Shown one piece after another: positions 8,304-17,398 of a DNA stretch of 48,875 nucleotides; position 1 is the stretch's first letter, and each line of letters opens with the position of its first letter. Location: positions 1 through 48,875 of the forward strand of contig CAMVLM010000009.1 in assembly GCA_947168335.1 (NCBI GenBank), in the 5' to 3' direction. A program made the translations under genes and the position numbers. This stretch comes from an uncultured Butyrivibrio sp. GTDB lineage: Bacteria; Bacillota; Clostridia; Lachnospirales; Lachnospiraceae. The notes under the pieces are model-generated. The model was not told the origin of the DNA and searched no databases. It was given only the letters and a program-made list of their open reading frames with translations.

Positions 8304-9740
8304 TTATTTTTCCCTAACGGCCTTCATTTCTTTTTTGCATTCATACATTTCCCTGTCAGCTCTTTGGAAAACATTTGTTACACTTCCATCTACTTCCCTG
8401 TCATAGAAGGCGACACCAATAGCCGCAGAGATTTTTTCCCAAGGCTCCAGATTTGAGTCTTCGGCAATGGCTTTCATGGTATGTTTAAACTGATCAAGCA
8501 GATCTTTGCAGTGTTTCAGATCACTGCCGCGAAGAATTATTACGAATTCGTCACCGCCGATCCTGAAAACAGGAGAGTGCATAAAAATAGCGCAGATAAC
8601 TTTGCTGAGCCTTTTTATGGAAATATCGCCTTTTTCATGTCCAAAGGTATCGTTGATCTTCTTGAGGAAATTAAGATTGATCATTGCAATGGCGAAGTTA
8701 TCAAGGACTCCGGTTTTGAGTTCCCAGTCCATGGCTTCAACTTCTCTGTCATAAGCTGTTTTATTTCTGATGCCAGTAAGAGCATCCTTGTGAGCCAGTT
8801 CATTCATCTGGTCTGCATGTTTTTTCAAAGCTCTTGCTTCATCTTCGGCAGAAAGTATCTCCATTACATAGTCCTGCATGTCAATGGACATCTGGGTTAC
8901 TGCTGTAGCAAGAGATTCCACTTCGTTCTGCGTATGTATTTCAGGAGCATCGAACTTAAGGGATTCAATATCGTGCTGTCCATGGCTTCTGCTTGCAAAA
9001 TCCACAACGCCATGCTCAAGCAGGGTTATGGGTTCTGTTATGTTTTTTCTTGCCCAAAGAAGAAAAATAATAGTAAAAATGGTGCCAAGAATAAGGATGC
9101 TGCCAAAAAGTTCAAGAGTATGCTTGCCTATAAGCGTATTAATATCAGAGATATCAACGTCAACGCATAGTACGGCATAGGCTTTGCCTTTGGAGTCATG
9201 GAGAGCAAGAGCACCGGTATAGTCCTTGCTCCATTCAGTTTTCTCCTCAAAGAAGACAATATCTTTTGAATTCATAATATCGAAGAAGTCCTGAGCGGTC
9301 TTGGCGGAAAATTCATCATCTGAGATCCAGCCAAGATACAGATTTCCTTCGGTATCAATATATCTGTCATAATAGCTTTCTGCAGATATGACAGACATAA
9401 TATTAGCTTTTTCATTAGTATTCAGTGGGGTAATGGCATAGAGATAGTGGATGTCGAAATTTTCTTTGATGGCATCCATGAAAAGCTCGAGTTCATCATA
9501 TTTTTTACTTCTTTCACCGGTTTCAATGCAGTTCTTCAGATCATCGTCGTCAATGTGATTATCCACATAGTGAAGAATATCGCTAATTGTTGATTCATAT
9601 CTTCTATAAAGAGCACTTTTATAGCTGAAATAGCTGATAATTCCAAGAATAATACATAGCATGACAAGGAATATCACGCAACCGATAGTGATGCTTTTAC
9701 TCAGTGGTTTTTTCGTTGTAGTTATAGATTTATTTTCCAT
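8304..9740 (-). CDS. Membrane-bound diguanylate cyclase (GGDEF) with extracellular sensor
   Basis: A 478-residue protein with one membrane helix at about residues 14-40, an extracellular region of about 165 residues with the look of a single Cache-type sensor, a second helix at about 205-230, a HAMP-like linker, a short coiled stretch, and a C-terminal GGDEF domain (RIGGDEFVIIL). It should make cyclic di-GMP from two GTP in the cytoplasm in response to an outside signal. No RxxD inhibition site precedes GGDEF at the usual place (the four residues there are FMHS). The start at 9740 is preferred because the 19 extra residues of the longer frame from 9797 look spurious, but neither start has a good ribosome site. 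No EAL domain is present. Confidence 0.88.
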   Translation of the reverse strand: MENKSITTTKKPLSKSITIGCVIFLVMLCIILGIISYFSYKSALYRRYESTISDILHYVDNHIDDDDLKNCIETGERSKKYDELELFMDAIKENFDIHYLYAITPLNTNEKANIMSVISAESYYDRYIDTEGNLYLGWISDDEFSAKTAQDFFDIMNSKDIVFFEEKTEWSKDYTGALALHDSKGKAYAVLCVDVDISDINTLIGKHTLELFGSILILGTIFTIIFLLWARKNITEPITLLEHGVVDFASRSHGQHDIESLKFDAPEIHTQNEVESLATAVTQMSIDMQDYVMEILSAEDEARALKKHADQMNELAHKDALTGIRNKTAYDREVEAMDWELKTGVLDNFAIAMINLNFLKKINDTFGHEKGDISIKRLSKVICAIFMHSPVFRIGGDEFVIILRGSDLKHCKDLLDQFKHTMKAIAEDSNLEPWEKISAAIGVAFYDREVDGSVTNVFQRADREMYECKKEMKAVREK

Positions 9741-9937
9741 AAAGGATACCCAGAAAAACGCACATATAGACACAAAGTTACTAAATATATGATACATCCG
9801 TTTTATTAAATGTAGTTATAAAAAAATATTAAAAACAATAATAAAAACATAACTAAAAAGTATAAAGAAAATGCTTCTTTTTTTGTTAATCAATAAGTAA
9901 AATGGGTAAGGGGACAGCAAATAAAGGAGGAAAATTT

Positions 9938-11323
9938 ATGCTAGAAGACATTTTACAGAAACAAAAAAGCTTCTTTGAGACTGGTATGCAAACGGTACTT
10001 AGGGGGCAGGAAAACAGGAACAGAAGAATAGTCATTCAGGATGGCAATCTTGTGGCTAATCAGCGCTCCGAGGACAGTGGAATATGCGCAAGAGTGTACA
10101 GCAATGGGGTATATGGATTTGCGTCTACTGCTGAATATTCAGAGGATGCTGCTGTCAAGGCACTTAAGGCTGCCACAGAGAATGCAAAATATCTCGAGAA
10201 ATTCAACAGGGAAAAGAAAGGTGCATTTCCCGCTCTTTCCGCTAGGGTCATCAATTCTCCAAGAATGATCATAGATTTTGAACAAAAAAGGCTGGTAGAT
10301 GTCTGTAAAGAGATTGATGCCTATATAGCTGGTAAGTATCCGGATCTTCTCAGCAGAACTGTGGCGTATAGAGAAGATACCATGGAAAAGATTATTGTCA
10401 CATCTGATGCGGCTGATGGTCATGTTGCATATCCCAGATGCAGGATCTATGTTCAGTTGAATAAAAAGACAAAGGACGGTCAGACGGTAGAGTTGTTCAG
10501 ATCCCTCGGTGGCTTTGGACATATTGAGGATAATTTCTCAGATCTTTCAGCCATGTATGAGAAGATTGATCTTACCTATCGTGATCTTTGCGCCAAGGCG
10601 GAGGGAGTTTATGCAGAAGCAGGCGTTAAGACGGTTATCCTGCACCCTGATGTTGCAGGTATGATAGCACATGAGGCTGTAGGACATACTGTAGAAGCAG
10701 ATCTTGTGCAGGGTGGTTCAGTTGCAGGCCCCAATTTGGGTAAGCAGGTTGCTTCTGAACTGGTCAGCATTGTCGATTATGCAAATACTGCATTTGGAAA
10801 AGCTGCGCCTCTTCCGGTTTATATTGATGATGAAGGTGTGGAGGCAAAGGATGCGGTTCTTATCGAGAACGGTATTCTCAAGGGCTTCATGCATGACAGG
10901 GAAAGTGCGGAATTATATGGTGTAGAACCCAGCGGAAATGCAAGGGGCTATGGATTTTCTGATGAACCTCTTATCAGAATGAGAAATACTGCAGTTCTTC
11001 CGGGGAAAGACAAACTTGAAGATATGATAGCCTCCGTTGATGACGGATATTATCTGATCCAGACAGGTAACGGTCAGGCAGATCTGACAGGTGAATTCAT
11101 GTTTGGTATCACAATGGGCTATGAGATCAAAAACGGAAAACTTGGAAGAGCCATTCTGGATACAACAGTCTCCGGAGTTGCATTTGACATGCTTAAAACA
11201 GTTGATATGGTATCTGATGAGATAGTTTGGGAAACAGGCGGAACATGTGGTAAGAAGCAGCCAATGGCAGTGTCTATGGGTGGACCTGCGATTAAATGCA
11301 GAATAACGATTGGAGGAAGATGA
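9938..11323 (+). CDS. tldD: Metalloprotease subunit TldD
   Basis: A 461-residue cytoplasmic protein of the TldD/PmbA family. The zinc-binding motif HEAVGHTVEAD is at about residues 245-255. Downstream are the family's conserved glycine-rich blocks, including the TGNGQADLTGEFMFGI region and the ending GTCGKKQPMAVSMGGPAIKC. TldD pairs with TldE, the next gene, to form a heterodimeric protease that degrades unfolded peptides and matures some modified peptides. The start at 9938 is chosen because AAAGGAGG lies at proper spacing, while the upstream ATG at 9902 encodes an unlikely extension through that ribosome site. No modified-peptide precursor gene was recognised nearby, so a housekeeping role is more likely. 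Confidence 0.93.
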   Translation: MLEDILQKQKSFFETGMQTVLRGQENRNRRIVIQDGNLVANQRSEDSGICARVYSNGVYGFASTAEYSEDAAVKALKAATENAKYLEKFNREKKGAFPALSARVINSPRMIIDFEQKRLVDVCKEIDAYIAGKYPDLLSRTVAYREDTMEKIIVTSDAADGHVAYPRCRIYVQLNKKTKDGQTVELFRSLGGFGHIEDNFSDLSAMYEKIDLTYRDLCAKAEGVYAEAGVKTVILHPDVAGMIAHEAVGHTVEADLVQGGSVAGPNLGKQVASELVSIVDYANTAFGKAAPLPVYIDDEGVEAKDAVLIENGILKGFMHDRESAELYGVEPSGNARGYGFSDEPLIRMRNTAVLPGKDKLEDMIASVDDGYYLIQTGNGQADLTGEFMFGITMGYEIKNGKLGRAILDTTVSGVAFDMLKTVDMVSDEIVWETGGTCGKKQPMAVSMGGPAIKCRITIGGR

Positions 11324-12621
11324 TGGCTAACATACAGGATATTTCTGCTTTAATAGGCGATTATGTTAAGGATAAGAAAAATTTTAAAGGAAGTTTTACA
11401 GTTTCAGAGTCAGAACAGCATGAGATTACCATGAAGGATGGTAAATTCACGCTTTTTAGAACTCTTTTTGACAATAATATGAATATCAAGGTGATTGTTG
11501 ATCAGAAGCAGGGCAGTGCAAGCACGAATAAATGCAGTAAAGAGGCAGTATTTGCTGCTATTGATGATGCTATAAACTCTGCTGAATCCGGTAATCCTGA
11601 TGAATGCTTCGATATCGCACCGGGACTTGAGCCTGAAAAGTTCACAATGGGAGTTTTGGAACCCGACATAAACAGACTTATGGAGAGAACCAAAGAGCTT
11701 TCAGAGGATATTGCCGAAAAGTATAAAAAGGTCAAAATTATTGAGATGTTCTCTAAGTATGTAAAGGGACGCTCAATTTATACAAACACCAATGGTACAA
11801 GGGATGAAAAGGAATTTGGATATTACGAATTAGCTCTTGAATTTGCCGGAAACGATGGCGAATCTACGGGTGGGGTTCTGTTTACCTGTGTAGCTTTCGA
11901 TAATCTTGATGAGAAACTTATCAATCTCGGTTTTATCGATAAAGAGCTTGAAATAGCAGAAAACTCATTAAATCCCATTAAAATTAACGATAAGTTCGAG
12001 GGTGATGTTATTTTGACACCAGAGAGCACAGCACAGATGCTGGGGGCACTTATTGCTAACACCGTAGGTGATGATGTAATTCTTGATAAGAGAAGTAAAT
12101 GGCTTGATAAAATGGATCAGCAGGTTGCTTCATCTATTCTTACAGTATCATCCAGGCCATGGGATAAAAGAATTGTAAATCATGAAGTACACACGGCTGA
12201 TGGTTTCAGATCAAAGGATTACACCATTATCGAAAACGGTGTACTTAAGGGACTTGCAACAAGCCTTTATACTTCAAAGAAATGCAATGTTAAAAGAGCG
12301 GAAAATACCGGAGGAAACATTATTGTAGAGGCCGGAGATATTCCATACAAGGATATGATCAAATCAGTAAAGAAGGGAATCATCGTAGGATATGTATCCG
12401 GTGGAGCACCTAATTCCAGCGGAGAGATGTCCGGAGTTGCCAAGAACAGTTTCTATATAGAGGATGGTGAGATAAAGGGCGCTGTTACTGAAACTATGAT
12501 AAGTGGAAATCTTATGGAAATGGCAATGAACATAAAGGAAATCTCAAAAGAGCTGACTTGTGACGGTTATTCTGTTCTTCCTTATATCAAGGTAGGAAAT
12601 GTTACAATATCAGGAAACTGA
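11323..12621 (+). CDS. tldE: TldE/PmbA family metalloprotease partner
   Basis: A 432-residue paralogue of TldD that lacks the HExxxH zinc motif, as expected for the TldE (PmbA) subunit. Recognisable blocks are GDVILTPESTAQMLGALI near residue 230, VNHEVHTADGF near 290 and the late GGAPNSSGEMSGVAKNSFY. The start at 11323 overlaps the tldD stop by one base (the ATGATG cluster also allows 11320); GGAGG is 6 bases upstream of 11323 and only 3 bases from 11320, which favours 11323. The overlap indicates translational coupling and a 1:1 complex. A clear terminator follows. Confidence 0.92.
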   Translation: MANIQDISALIGDYVKDKKNFKGSFTVSESEQHEITMKDGKFTLFRTLFDNNMNIKVIVDQKQGSASTNKCSKEAVFAAIDDAINSAESGNPDECFDIAPGLEPEKFTMGVLEPDINRLMERTKELSEDIAEKYKKVKIIEMFSKYVKGRSIYTNTNGTRDEKEFGYYELALEFAGNDGESTGGVLFTCVAFDNLDEKLINLGFIDKELEIAENSLNPIKINDKFEGDVILTPESTAQMLGALIANTVGDDVILDKRSKWLDKMDQQVASSILTVSSRPWDKRIVNHEVHTADGFRSKDYTIIENGVLKGLATSLYTSKKCNVKRAENTGGNIIVEAGDIPYKDMIKSVKKGIIVGYVSGGAPNSSGEMSGVAKNSFYIEDGEIKGAVTETMISGNLMEMAMNIKEISKELTCDGYSVLPYIKVGNVTISGN

Positions 12622-12634
12622 TGCGATAGATATT

Positions 12635-12665
12635 AGAAAATGGGGCTGTAAACAGCCCCATTTTT
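12635..12665. terminator. Bidirectional rho-independent terminator
   Basis: TGGGGCTGT and ACAGCCCCA pair perfectly. The stem is flanked by AAAA on the left and TTTTT on the right, so it serves the tldDE pair and the convergent GGDEF gene. Confidence 0.92.
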
Positions 12666-12682
12666 CTATAATGCATGAATTT

Positions 12683-13867
12683 TCAGATTTTATTATTCTG
12701 TTTTAGTGATCTCAATATATTGTTGAAGGAATCAATTTGTGAATGCTGTTTTTTCTTATCTATGTACAGGAGTGAATCAGCTTCAGATATGGCATCGGTG
12801 CCTGACATAGATGGAGAAGTGCAGATATACGTTCCTACGCTGAATGGTGGTACAAATGCCAGATCGTTTTCCTGTTCCAGCTCGGCGGACAGTTTTTCCC
12901 TGAAATTCTCAGAAAGATCCTTTTCTTTTCCTGCAATGATAAATTCATCTCCGCCCCATCTGCCTGCAGCTGCGTTTTTATATCTCACGGTGCGGAGCAG
13001 AGCCTTTGAAAGGGTTATCAGAGCCTTGTCGCCTTCATCATGACCTAATACATCGTTGATACTTTTGAAATAGTCCAGGTCTATCATAATAATGGTCAGA
13101 GGATTATCTTCACTGCAGGTTGCTATTTCTGCGTCGATATATTCATTAATTCGTCTTCTGTTGTTAAGTCCGGTAAGAGCATCAGTATATATTCTGGATT
13201 CCTGAAGGTCTAAGAAAATTTTCAGAACAACAGGCATTGTACAAAGTTCGATAGCCGGAAGATTCAGGAAAAATGCGATTATGAAGCCACAAAATGTAAA
13301 GAACAGAATAAACAGTATCTGACTGCTGTATTTGTTCTTTTCAAGCTTGTTTCTTGAGTGGTTTCGTTTATATAAGGATATGATGGTAGCTGCAATAAGA
13401 TAAACATAATCCATTACCATTACCCAGAAGAGCATAGGGTTGAAAACTACCGTGTCAGTAACCTCATATACAAGGACATGCAATGGTGTGAAAAGAAGTA
13501 CAAGATCAAACAAAAGTGGAATATGTATACCTACACGCCACAACATGGTCTTCATGATTTTTGAATTAATGCTTGTTGATACATAAAGGAACCAAAAATA
13601 ACAGGAGAATGACATGGACGAAAAGCCCACACCCATTATGAGCAGAATGAATATTTTTGGTAGTGATGTATAGAAATGATCATTTAAAAGTCTGAGATCA
13701 ACGAGAGCATAAGCCATAAAGGAAATGAGCATACCTTTAAATGCTATAATTTCCTTTCTGTTACCTATGCTTTCATTAATTTTAGAATATATGATTGTCA
13801 GATTGATCAGGCAGATAATTATTATAAACAGAATAAAGGGTTTTATCTGCGCTTCTAACATCGGCAT
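12683..13867 (-). CDS. Multi-helix membrane diguanylate cyclase (GGDEF)
   Basis: A 394-residue protein. Residues 1-215 hold about seven hydrophobic helices, which resembles a seven-helix integral membrane sensor. Residues 225-375 form a GGDEF domain starting at DALTGLNNRRR, with LDYFKSINDVLGHDEGD and the active-site motif RWGGDEFIIAG. It should produce cyclic di-GMP. The RxxD inhibition site is missing (YKNA at that position). GAGGT lies 7 bases before the ATG at 13867. It converges on tldDE and is probably a single-gene unit. The ligand of the membrane part is unknown. Confidence 0.87.
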   Translation of the reverse strand: MPMLEAQIKPFILFIIIICLINLTIIYSKINESIGNRKEIIAFKGMLISFMAYALVDLRLLNDHFYTSLPKIFILLIMGVGFSSMSFSCYFWFLYVSTSINSKIMKTMLWRVGIHIPLLFDLVLLFTPLHVLVYEVTDTVVFNPMLFWVMVMDYVYLIAATIISLYKRNHSRNKLEKNKYSSQILFILFFTFCGFIIAFFLNLPAIELCTMPVVLKIFLDLQESRIYTDALTGLNNRRRINEYIDAEIATCSEDNPLTIIMIDLDYFKSINDVLGHDEGDKALITLSKALLRTVRYKNAAAGRWGGDEFIIAGKEKDLSENFREKLSAELEQENDLAFVPPFSVGTYICTSPSMSGTDAISEADSLLYIDKKKQHSQIDSFNNILRSLKQNNKI

Positions 13868-13956
13868 AGCAAAGACCTCATCATCGTAAAAAACATCTAT
13901 AAATATATTAGCACGGTGAGCAAAGGAAATGTATTAAACTATTGTAAAAAAATTAA

Positions 13957-14385
13957 TTATGAATCCAATAACTCTGCATCTGTGAGTGTACAGTAAGTTG
14001 TTCCGTTTTCTTCATAGGTTTTAAATGTTCCCAGGACTGTGACACTGTCTGTAGTGTCTTCCGGATAATTGCTGTCACTGAGTTGGAACTCAATACCCTG
14101 TGCACAGCACGCGGTAGCATCCTGAATAATGCAGGAATAATAGTCTTTACCGCTTGCATCGTCATGATAATGGTCATATAGCCCCTGCATTTTAATGGTT
14201 TTGCCTACGTAATCCTGGGGATGATACATCATCTGAAAGACCTCGGAATAGACCATTGTGGATGTCAGAGCAGTGAGATCGACGTCTACAGAAGAAGCTG
14301 ATGGAGCAGTGGGGTTATTGCCACAGGCAATCAGGGGCAAGGCAAAAAGAAGAATGCTTAATGTCAGCGCTTTTATTTTTTTCAT
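13957..14385 (-). CDS. Small lipoprotein of the zinc transport operon, OB-fold-like
   Basis: A 142-residue lipoprotein. Residues 1-22 are a lipoprotein signal with lipobox LIAC. The mature part holds YVGKTIKMQGLYDHYHDD and a CIIQDATACCAQGIEF stretch, then a beta-rich end. The GKT...QG opening followed by ATACCAQG resembles the C-terminal OB-like domain of the YcgQ/DUF1980 family, which also has a CC motif; this likeness is my recognition and not a search result. The His-rich YDHYHDD patch and the Cys pair could bind metal. GGGAGG precedes the ATG, and the start overlaps the permease stop by 4 bases, so it belongs to the operon as its last gene. Confidence 0.72.
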   Translation of the reverse strand: MKKIKALTLSILLFALPLIACGNNPTAPSASSVDVDLTALTSTMVYSEVFQMMYHPQDYVGKTIKMQGLYDHYHDDASGKDYYSCIIQDATACCAQGIEFQLSDSNYPEDTTDSVTVLGTFKTYEENGTTYCTLTDAELLDS

Positions 14386-15224
14386 GTTCTGATACCTCCC
14401 ATAACTGAGCCAACGAGACAACATACAGCAAAAGCAGCTACTTGTGTTGCTACGATGGTAGATCCAACCGGGGTACCGGCAAGTATTGAGATAAATATAC
14501 CGGTAAGTGCACAAACTACAGATATAAAAGCTGAGAAGACCGTAACTTTTTTAAAGCTTCCGAATAGCCTCATGGCAGACAGAGCCGGGAAAATTATAAG
14601 TGCGGATATCAAAAGTGAGCCCACCAGATTCATTGAAAGTACAATGATTATTGCTATTACTGTAGCTATAAGCAGATTGTAGCCGTTTACGTTTGTTCCG
14701 ATGGCTTTGGCAAAGTTTTCATCGAAGGTAACGGCGAAGAGTTTGTTGTAGAATAGGATAAACAGCACTACAACCAGTATTGATAACACTACGCAAATCC
14801 ATACTTCAGACTGAGTAAGGGTAAGTATGGAGGTTGAGCCAAAAAGTGTTGAACATACGTCACCTGTGAGATTTGCCGATGTACCGAACAGATTCATCAG
14901 AAGATAGCCAAATGCCAAAGCGCCAACAGATATCATTGCAATTGCTGCATCACCCTTTACCCTGGTGTTTTGTCCGGTGCGAAGGAGCAATATGGCACTG
15001 ATTATTGTGATTGGCAAAACCAGTACCATTTTTCCTTCAATGCTGAAAATGCTTGCTATGGCAATTGCTCCGAAAGCCACATGCGACAGGCCGTCTCCAA
15101 TAAAAGAAAATCTTTTCAGAACCAGTGTCACTCCTAAAAGAGAAGAGCATAGGGCAATCAGTGTTCCGACTATCAAAGCATATCTGACAAAAGGATATTG
15201 CATATATAATATCAGTTTATCCAT
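14382..15224 (-). CDS. znuB: Zinc/manganese ABC transporter permease
   Basis: A 280-residue membrane protein of the ABC-3 family (ZnuB, AdcB and MntB-like). It has about eight hydrophobic segments. The block RFSFIGDGLSHVAFGAIAIA near residue 38 is the family's conserved cytoplasmic loop with SHVAFG, and GSLLISALIIFPALSAMRL near residue 206 is the second hallmark. It forms the channel for the metal carried by the lipoprotein encoded at 15936. AGGAGG lies 10 bases upstream of the start, and the start overlaps the ATPase gene by 13 bases. Zinc is favoured over manganese because of the acidic loop in the binding protein, but the permease alone cannot decide. Confidence 0.92.
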   Translation of the reverse strand: MDKLILYMQYPFVRYALIVGTLIALCSSLLGVTLVLKRFSFIGDGLSHVAFGAIAIASIFSIEGKMVLVLPITIISAILLLRTGQNTRVKGDAAIAMISVGALAFGYLLMNLFGTSANLTGDVCSTLFGSTSILTLTQSEVWICVVLSILVVVLFILFYNKLFAVTFDENFAKAIGTNVNGYNLLIATVIAIIIVLSMNLVGSLLISALIIFPALSAMRLFGSFKKVTVFSAFISVVCALTGIFISILAGTPVGSTIVATQVAAFAVCCLVGSVMGGIRT

Positions 15225-15907
15225 TTGGACAAGTCCTCCTTGGCGTATATCAGGTAATTCTCTTTTGTACCGTAGAAAAGCTCATCTCCAATATGCAGAA
15301 TGTGATCTGAGTATTTCATGGCTGCGAAAATATCGTGAGAGATCATTATTATGGCCAGTCCTTCATCGTTAAGGCTCTTAATAAGCTCATACATCTCAGC
15401 TGTTACATCCGGATCAAGTCCTGAGACAGGTTCGTCAAGTAACAGAACCTTTTCTGCGGCGCAAAGAGCCCTCGCCAGGAGGACACGCTGCTGCTGGCCT
15501 CCTGAAAGCTCTCTGTAACATCTGTCTGCAAGATCCGTTATGCCCATTTTCTCCATGTTTTTTTCTGCCTCTTTTCGCTGCTTGGAGCTGTAAAAAGGAT
15601 GAAAGCCCATTTTGGACTGACAGCCTGATATAACTATTTCCCTGACAGATACGGGAAAATCACGTTGTATAAAGGTCTGCTGGGGAAGATAGCCAATCTC
15701 GTTTTTTTTCAGGCCATCTCCTGGGACTATTTCACCATCGAGAGGGCTGCTTAGTCCAAGTAATGTCTTCATGAGTGTGGATTTACCTGACCCGTTTTCA
15801 CCGATAATACACAGATAGTCCCCGGGATTAACTTCAAAGCTCAATCCTGCGAGAATTGCCTGCGAATCATATCCGATAGCCAGATTTTTTACTGTAATCA
15901 GTGCCAT
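15212..15907 (-). CDS. znuC: Zinc/manganese ABC transporter ATP-binding protein
   Basis: A 231-residue ABC ATPase. The Walker A motif GENGSGKST is at about residues 36-44, the Q-loop in GYLPQQ at about 74-79, the signature LSGGQQQR at about 133-140, Walker B VLLLDEPVSGLD follows, and the switch His lies in MISHD. It drives metal uptake through the permease encoded immediately downstream, with which it overlaps by 13 bases. The gene starts 28 bases after the binding-protein stop. Length and motifs are normal for the ZnuC/AdcC/MntA group. Confidence 0.94.
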   Translation of the reverse strand: MALITVKNLAIGYDSQAILAGLSFEVNPGDYLCIIGENGSGKSTLMKTLLGLSSPLDGEIVPGDGLKKNEIGYLPQQTFIQRDFPVSVREIVISGCQSKMGFHPFYSSKQRKEAEKNMEKMGITDLADRCYRELSGGQQQRVLLARALCAAEKVLLLDEPVSGLDPDVTAEMYELIKSLNDEGLAIIMISHDIFAAMKYSDHILHIGDELFYGTKENYLIYAKEDLSKWIN

Positions 15908-15935
15908 AGCTGAAATTCCTTTAATAACAAGTGTT

Positions 15936-16973
15936 TTAGTTGAGGGCTGTTTTTAATACTTCGAGATTATCCTTCATTATATTCAGATAATTTGCTCCGT
16001 TTGTTACATCATCAGATGTTGTACTCTGCATTGAATCCATAGTAAGAATCTGGGCATCCTTTTTTTCGGTATTCTGTATAATTGTGGCAGCAATTTTGTG
16101 ATCTGAGCTTTCGATTGTCAGTACAGATGTGAGTCCAAGCTCATCAATTTTTTTTGCAAGAAAAGCTACTGTTTCAAAACTTGCTTCTGTTTCAGCGGAA
16201 CAACCCACGAAAGCTGCATAATAGCTTAATCCATAGTCATCAATCAGATATCTGAAGGGGAACCTGTCACCAAAAAGAACGATTTTTGTAGATGCAGACG
16301 AAACCATATTTGCATATTCTGAATCAAGTTCTGCAAGTTTGTTCTTGTATGTCTCAGCATTTGCGTTATATGCGGATTTATTATCAGGATCGATGGTTTC
16401 AAGAGCGTTTTCTATGGCATCGCAGATTACAGAAGCATTCTTAAGAGAAAGCCATACGTGTTCATCATATTCAGGGCCTTCCTCACCTTCTTCCTCTTCT
16501 TCCTCTTCCTCAGCTTCCATTCCTTCTACAATTTCTTCCTCTTTTACGCTGTTTCCGAGGATGTCCAGAAGATTAAGAACAACCATGTTGTCATTGACCT
16601 TCTCCTTGAGCGCGTCATCCATCCAATCGTCAGACTCACCGCTGACATAGATAAACAGATCGCAGTCTGCAATATTGGCAATATCGTCCGCTGTGGGCTG
16701 ATAGCTGTGAAGATCTACGCCGTTATCAAGCAGCATATAAACATCAGCGTTTTCCTTTTTATCGCCAAGAATCTCATTTACCCAGTCGTATTCAGGAAAA
16801 ATAGTTGTAACAATCTTGACTTTCTTGTCTGCAGAATCTGCAAGAGCGGTCTTTTCTGCAGTAATTACCGTGTCTTTTGATGTAGTATCATCCACTGAAT
16901 TCTTTGATCCACAGGCAGTAAAAATAAGCGACAACATAGAAATCGCTACGGCAACAGATATTATTTTTTTCAT
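15936..16973 (-). CDS. znuA: Zinc-binding lipoprotein of the ABC transporter (ZnuA/AdcA family)
   Basis: A 345-residue lipoprotein with signal and lipobox LIFTACG at about residues 16-22. It has the cluster A-I fold of metal-binding proteins: VTTIFPEYDWV near residue 55, a ligand His in LHSYQPTADD near 112, an acidic loop of about ten Glu residues in a row near 175-185, then YDEHVWLSLKNA with the second His. In ZnuA/AdcA proteins the variable loop is usually His-rich; here it is almost all Glu. The late LTIESSDHK and ILTMDSMQS carry the usual C-terminal ligands. GGAGGAT precedes the ATG. It captures metal outside the membrane and hands it to the permease. Confidence 0.9.
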   Translation of the reverse strand: MKKIISVAVAISMLSLIFTACGSKNSVDDTTSKDTVITAEKTALADSADKKVKIVTTIFPEYDWVNEILGDKKENADVYMLLDNGVDLHSYQPTADDIANIADCDLFIYVSGESDDWMDDALKEKVNDNMVVLNLLDILGNSVKEEEIVEGMEAEEEEEEEEGEEGPEYDEHVWLSLKNASVICDAIENALETIDPDNKSAYNANAETYKNKLAELDSEYANMVSSASTKIVLFGDRFPFRYLIDDYGLSYYAAFVGCSAETEASFETVAFLAKKIDELGLTSVLTIESSDHKIAATIIQNTEKKDAQILTMDSMQSTTSDDVTNGANYLNIMKDNLEVLKTALN

Positions 16974-16984
16974 TTTTTATCCTC

Positions 16985-17075
16985 CAAATATGGTTATAAA
17001 CATTAAAAAGTGCATAGTTTCTCCGCATTAAATTGCAAATCGTGCACAGTTAATTGTTTAGTCTGACCATATTTG
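16985..17075. repeat. Ten-base inverted repeat in the leader of the binding-protein gene
   Basis: CAAATATGGT at 16985-16994 is perfectly complementary to ACCATATTTG at 17066-17075. The second arm overlaps the last codons of the small membrane protein gene and the first lies next to the ribosome site of znuA. The pair could fold over the 71-base spacer and hold back or set translation of the next gene. Confidence 0.35.
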
Positions 17076-17367
17076 AAACAAGAGTGGGATAAATATGATG
17101 ATCTCCCGGAAGGGAAACCATTAAAGACATAAATGTAGCTATAAATATAGCTATTGCCAGATGAACTCTGCCATCACCGAGCTGATTAAGGTTATTTTCA
17201 CACTGATGAAGCATAGTACAGATCGGACATTCGTCACCTGTACAGTCATGCAGAGATTCAGTTGCTACATAGATAGAAGAAAACAGCACAACAAAAAGCA
17301 TTGCCACACCGAGCATGGCAACAAGTGAGCTTACTATCTTATTGTGATTCTTATAAGCTGACGGCAT
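17050..17367 (-). CDS. Small membrane protein with Cys/His motif, first gene of the zinc operon
   Basis: A 105-residue protein with a hydrophobic helix at about residues 11-33, an outer loop LHDCTGDECPICTMLHQCE, and a second hydrophobic segment at about 67-88. Four cysteines in CxxxxCxxC-x5-C spacing with two histidines could bind zinc. It sits directly upstream of the binding-protein gene on the same strand, 76 bases away, and the promoter at 17399-17428 reads into it. AAGGAG precedes the ATG at slightly long spacing. I do not recognise a named family; a metal-sensing or metal-handling role is inferred from position and motif. Confidence 0.7.
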   Translation of the reverse strand: MPSAYKNHNKIVSSLVAMLGVAMLFVVLFSSIYVATESLHDCTGDECPICTMLHQCENNLNQLGDGRVHLAIAIFIATFMSLMVSLPGDHHIYPTLVSNMVRLNN

Positions 17368-17398
17368 GTTGAGTATTTCTCCTTTAAAAAACGCGATA

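Noticed and set aside
8481-9170. A 229-residue plus-strand frame inside the GGDEF gene
   Set aside because: It lies opposite a clear GGDEF coding region, has no ribosome site, and shows no domain.
9938-12621. TldD/TldE as part of a modified-peptide (microcin-like) cluster
   Set aside because: No precursor peptide, cyclodehydratase or radical SAM gene lies near; the pair stands alone between GGDEF genes.
16339-16880. Plus-strand open frames inside the znuA gene, rich in Ser and Phe
   Set aside because: They are antisense shadows of the Glu-rich loop (runs of GAA/GAG read in reverse) and have no ribosome site or family signature.
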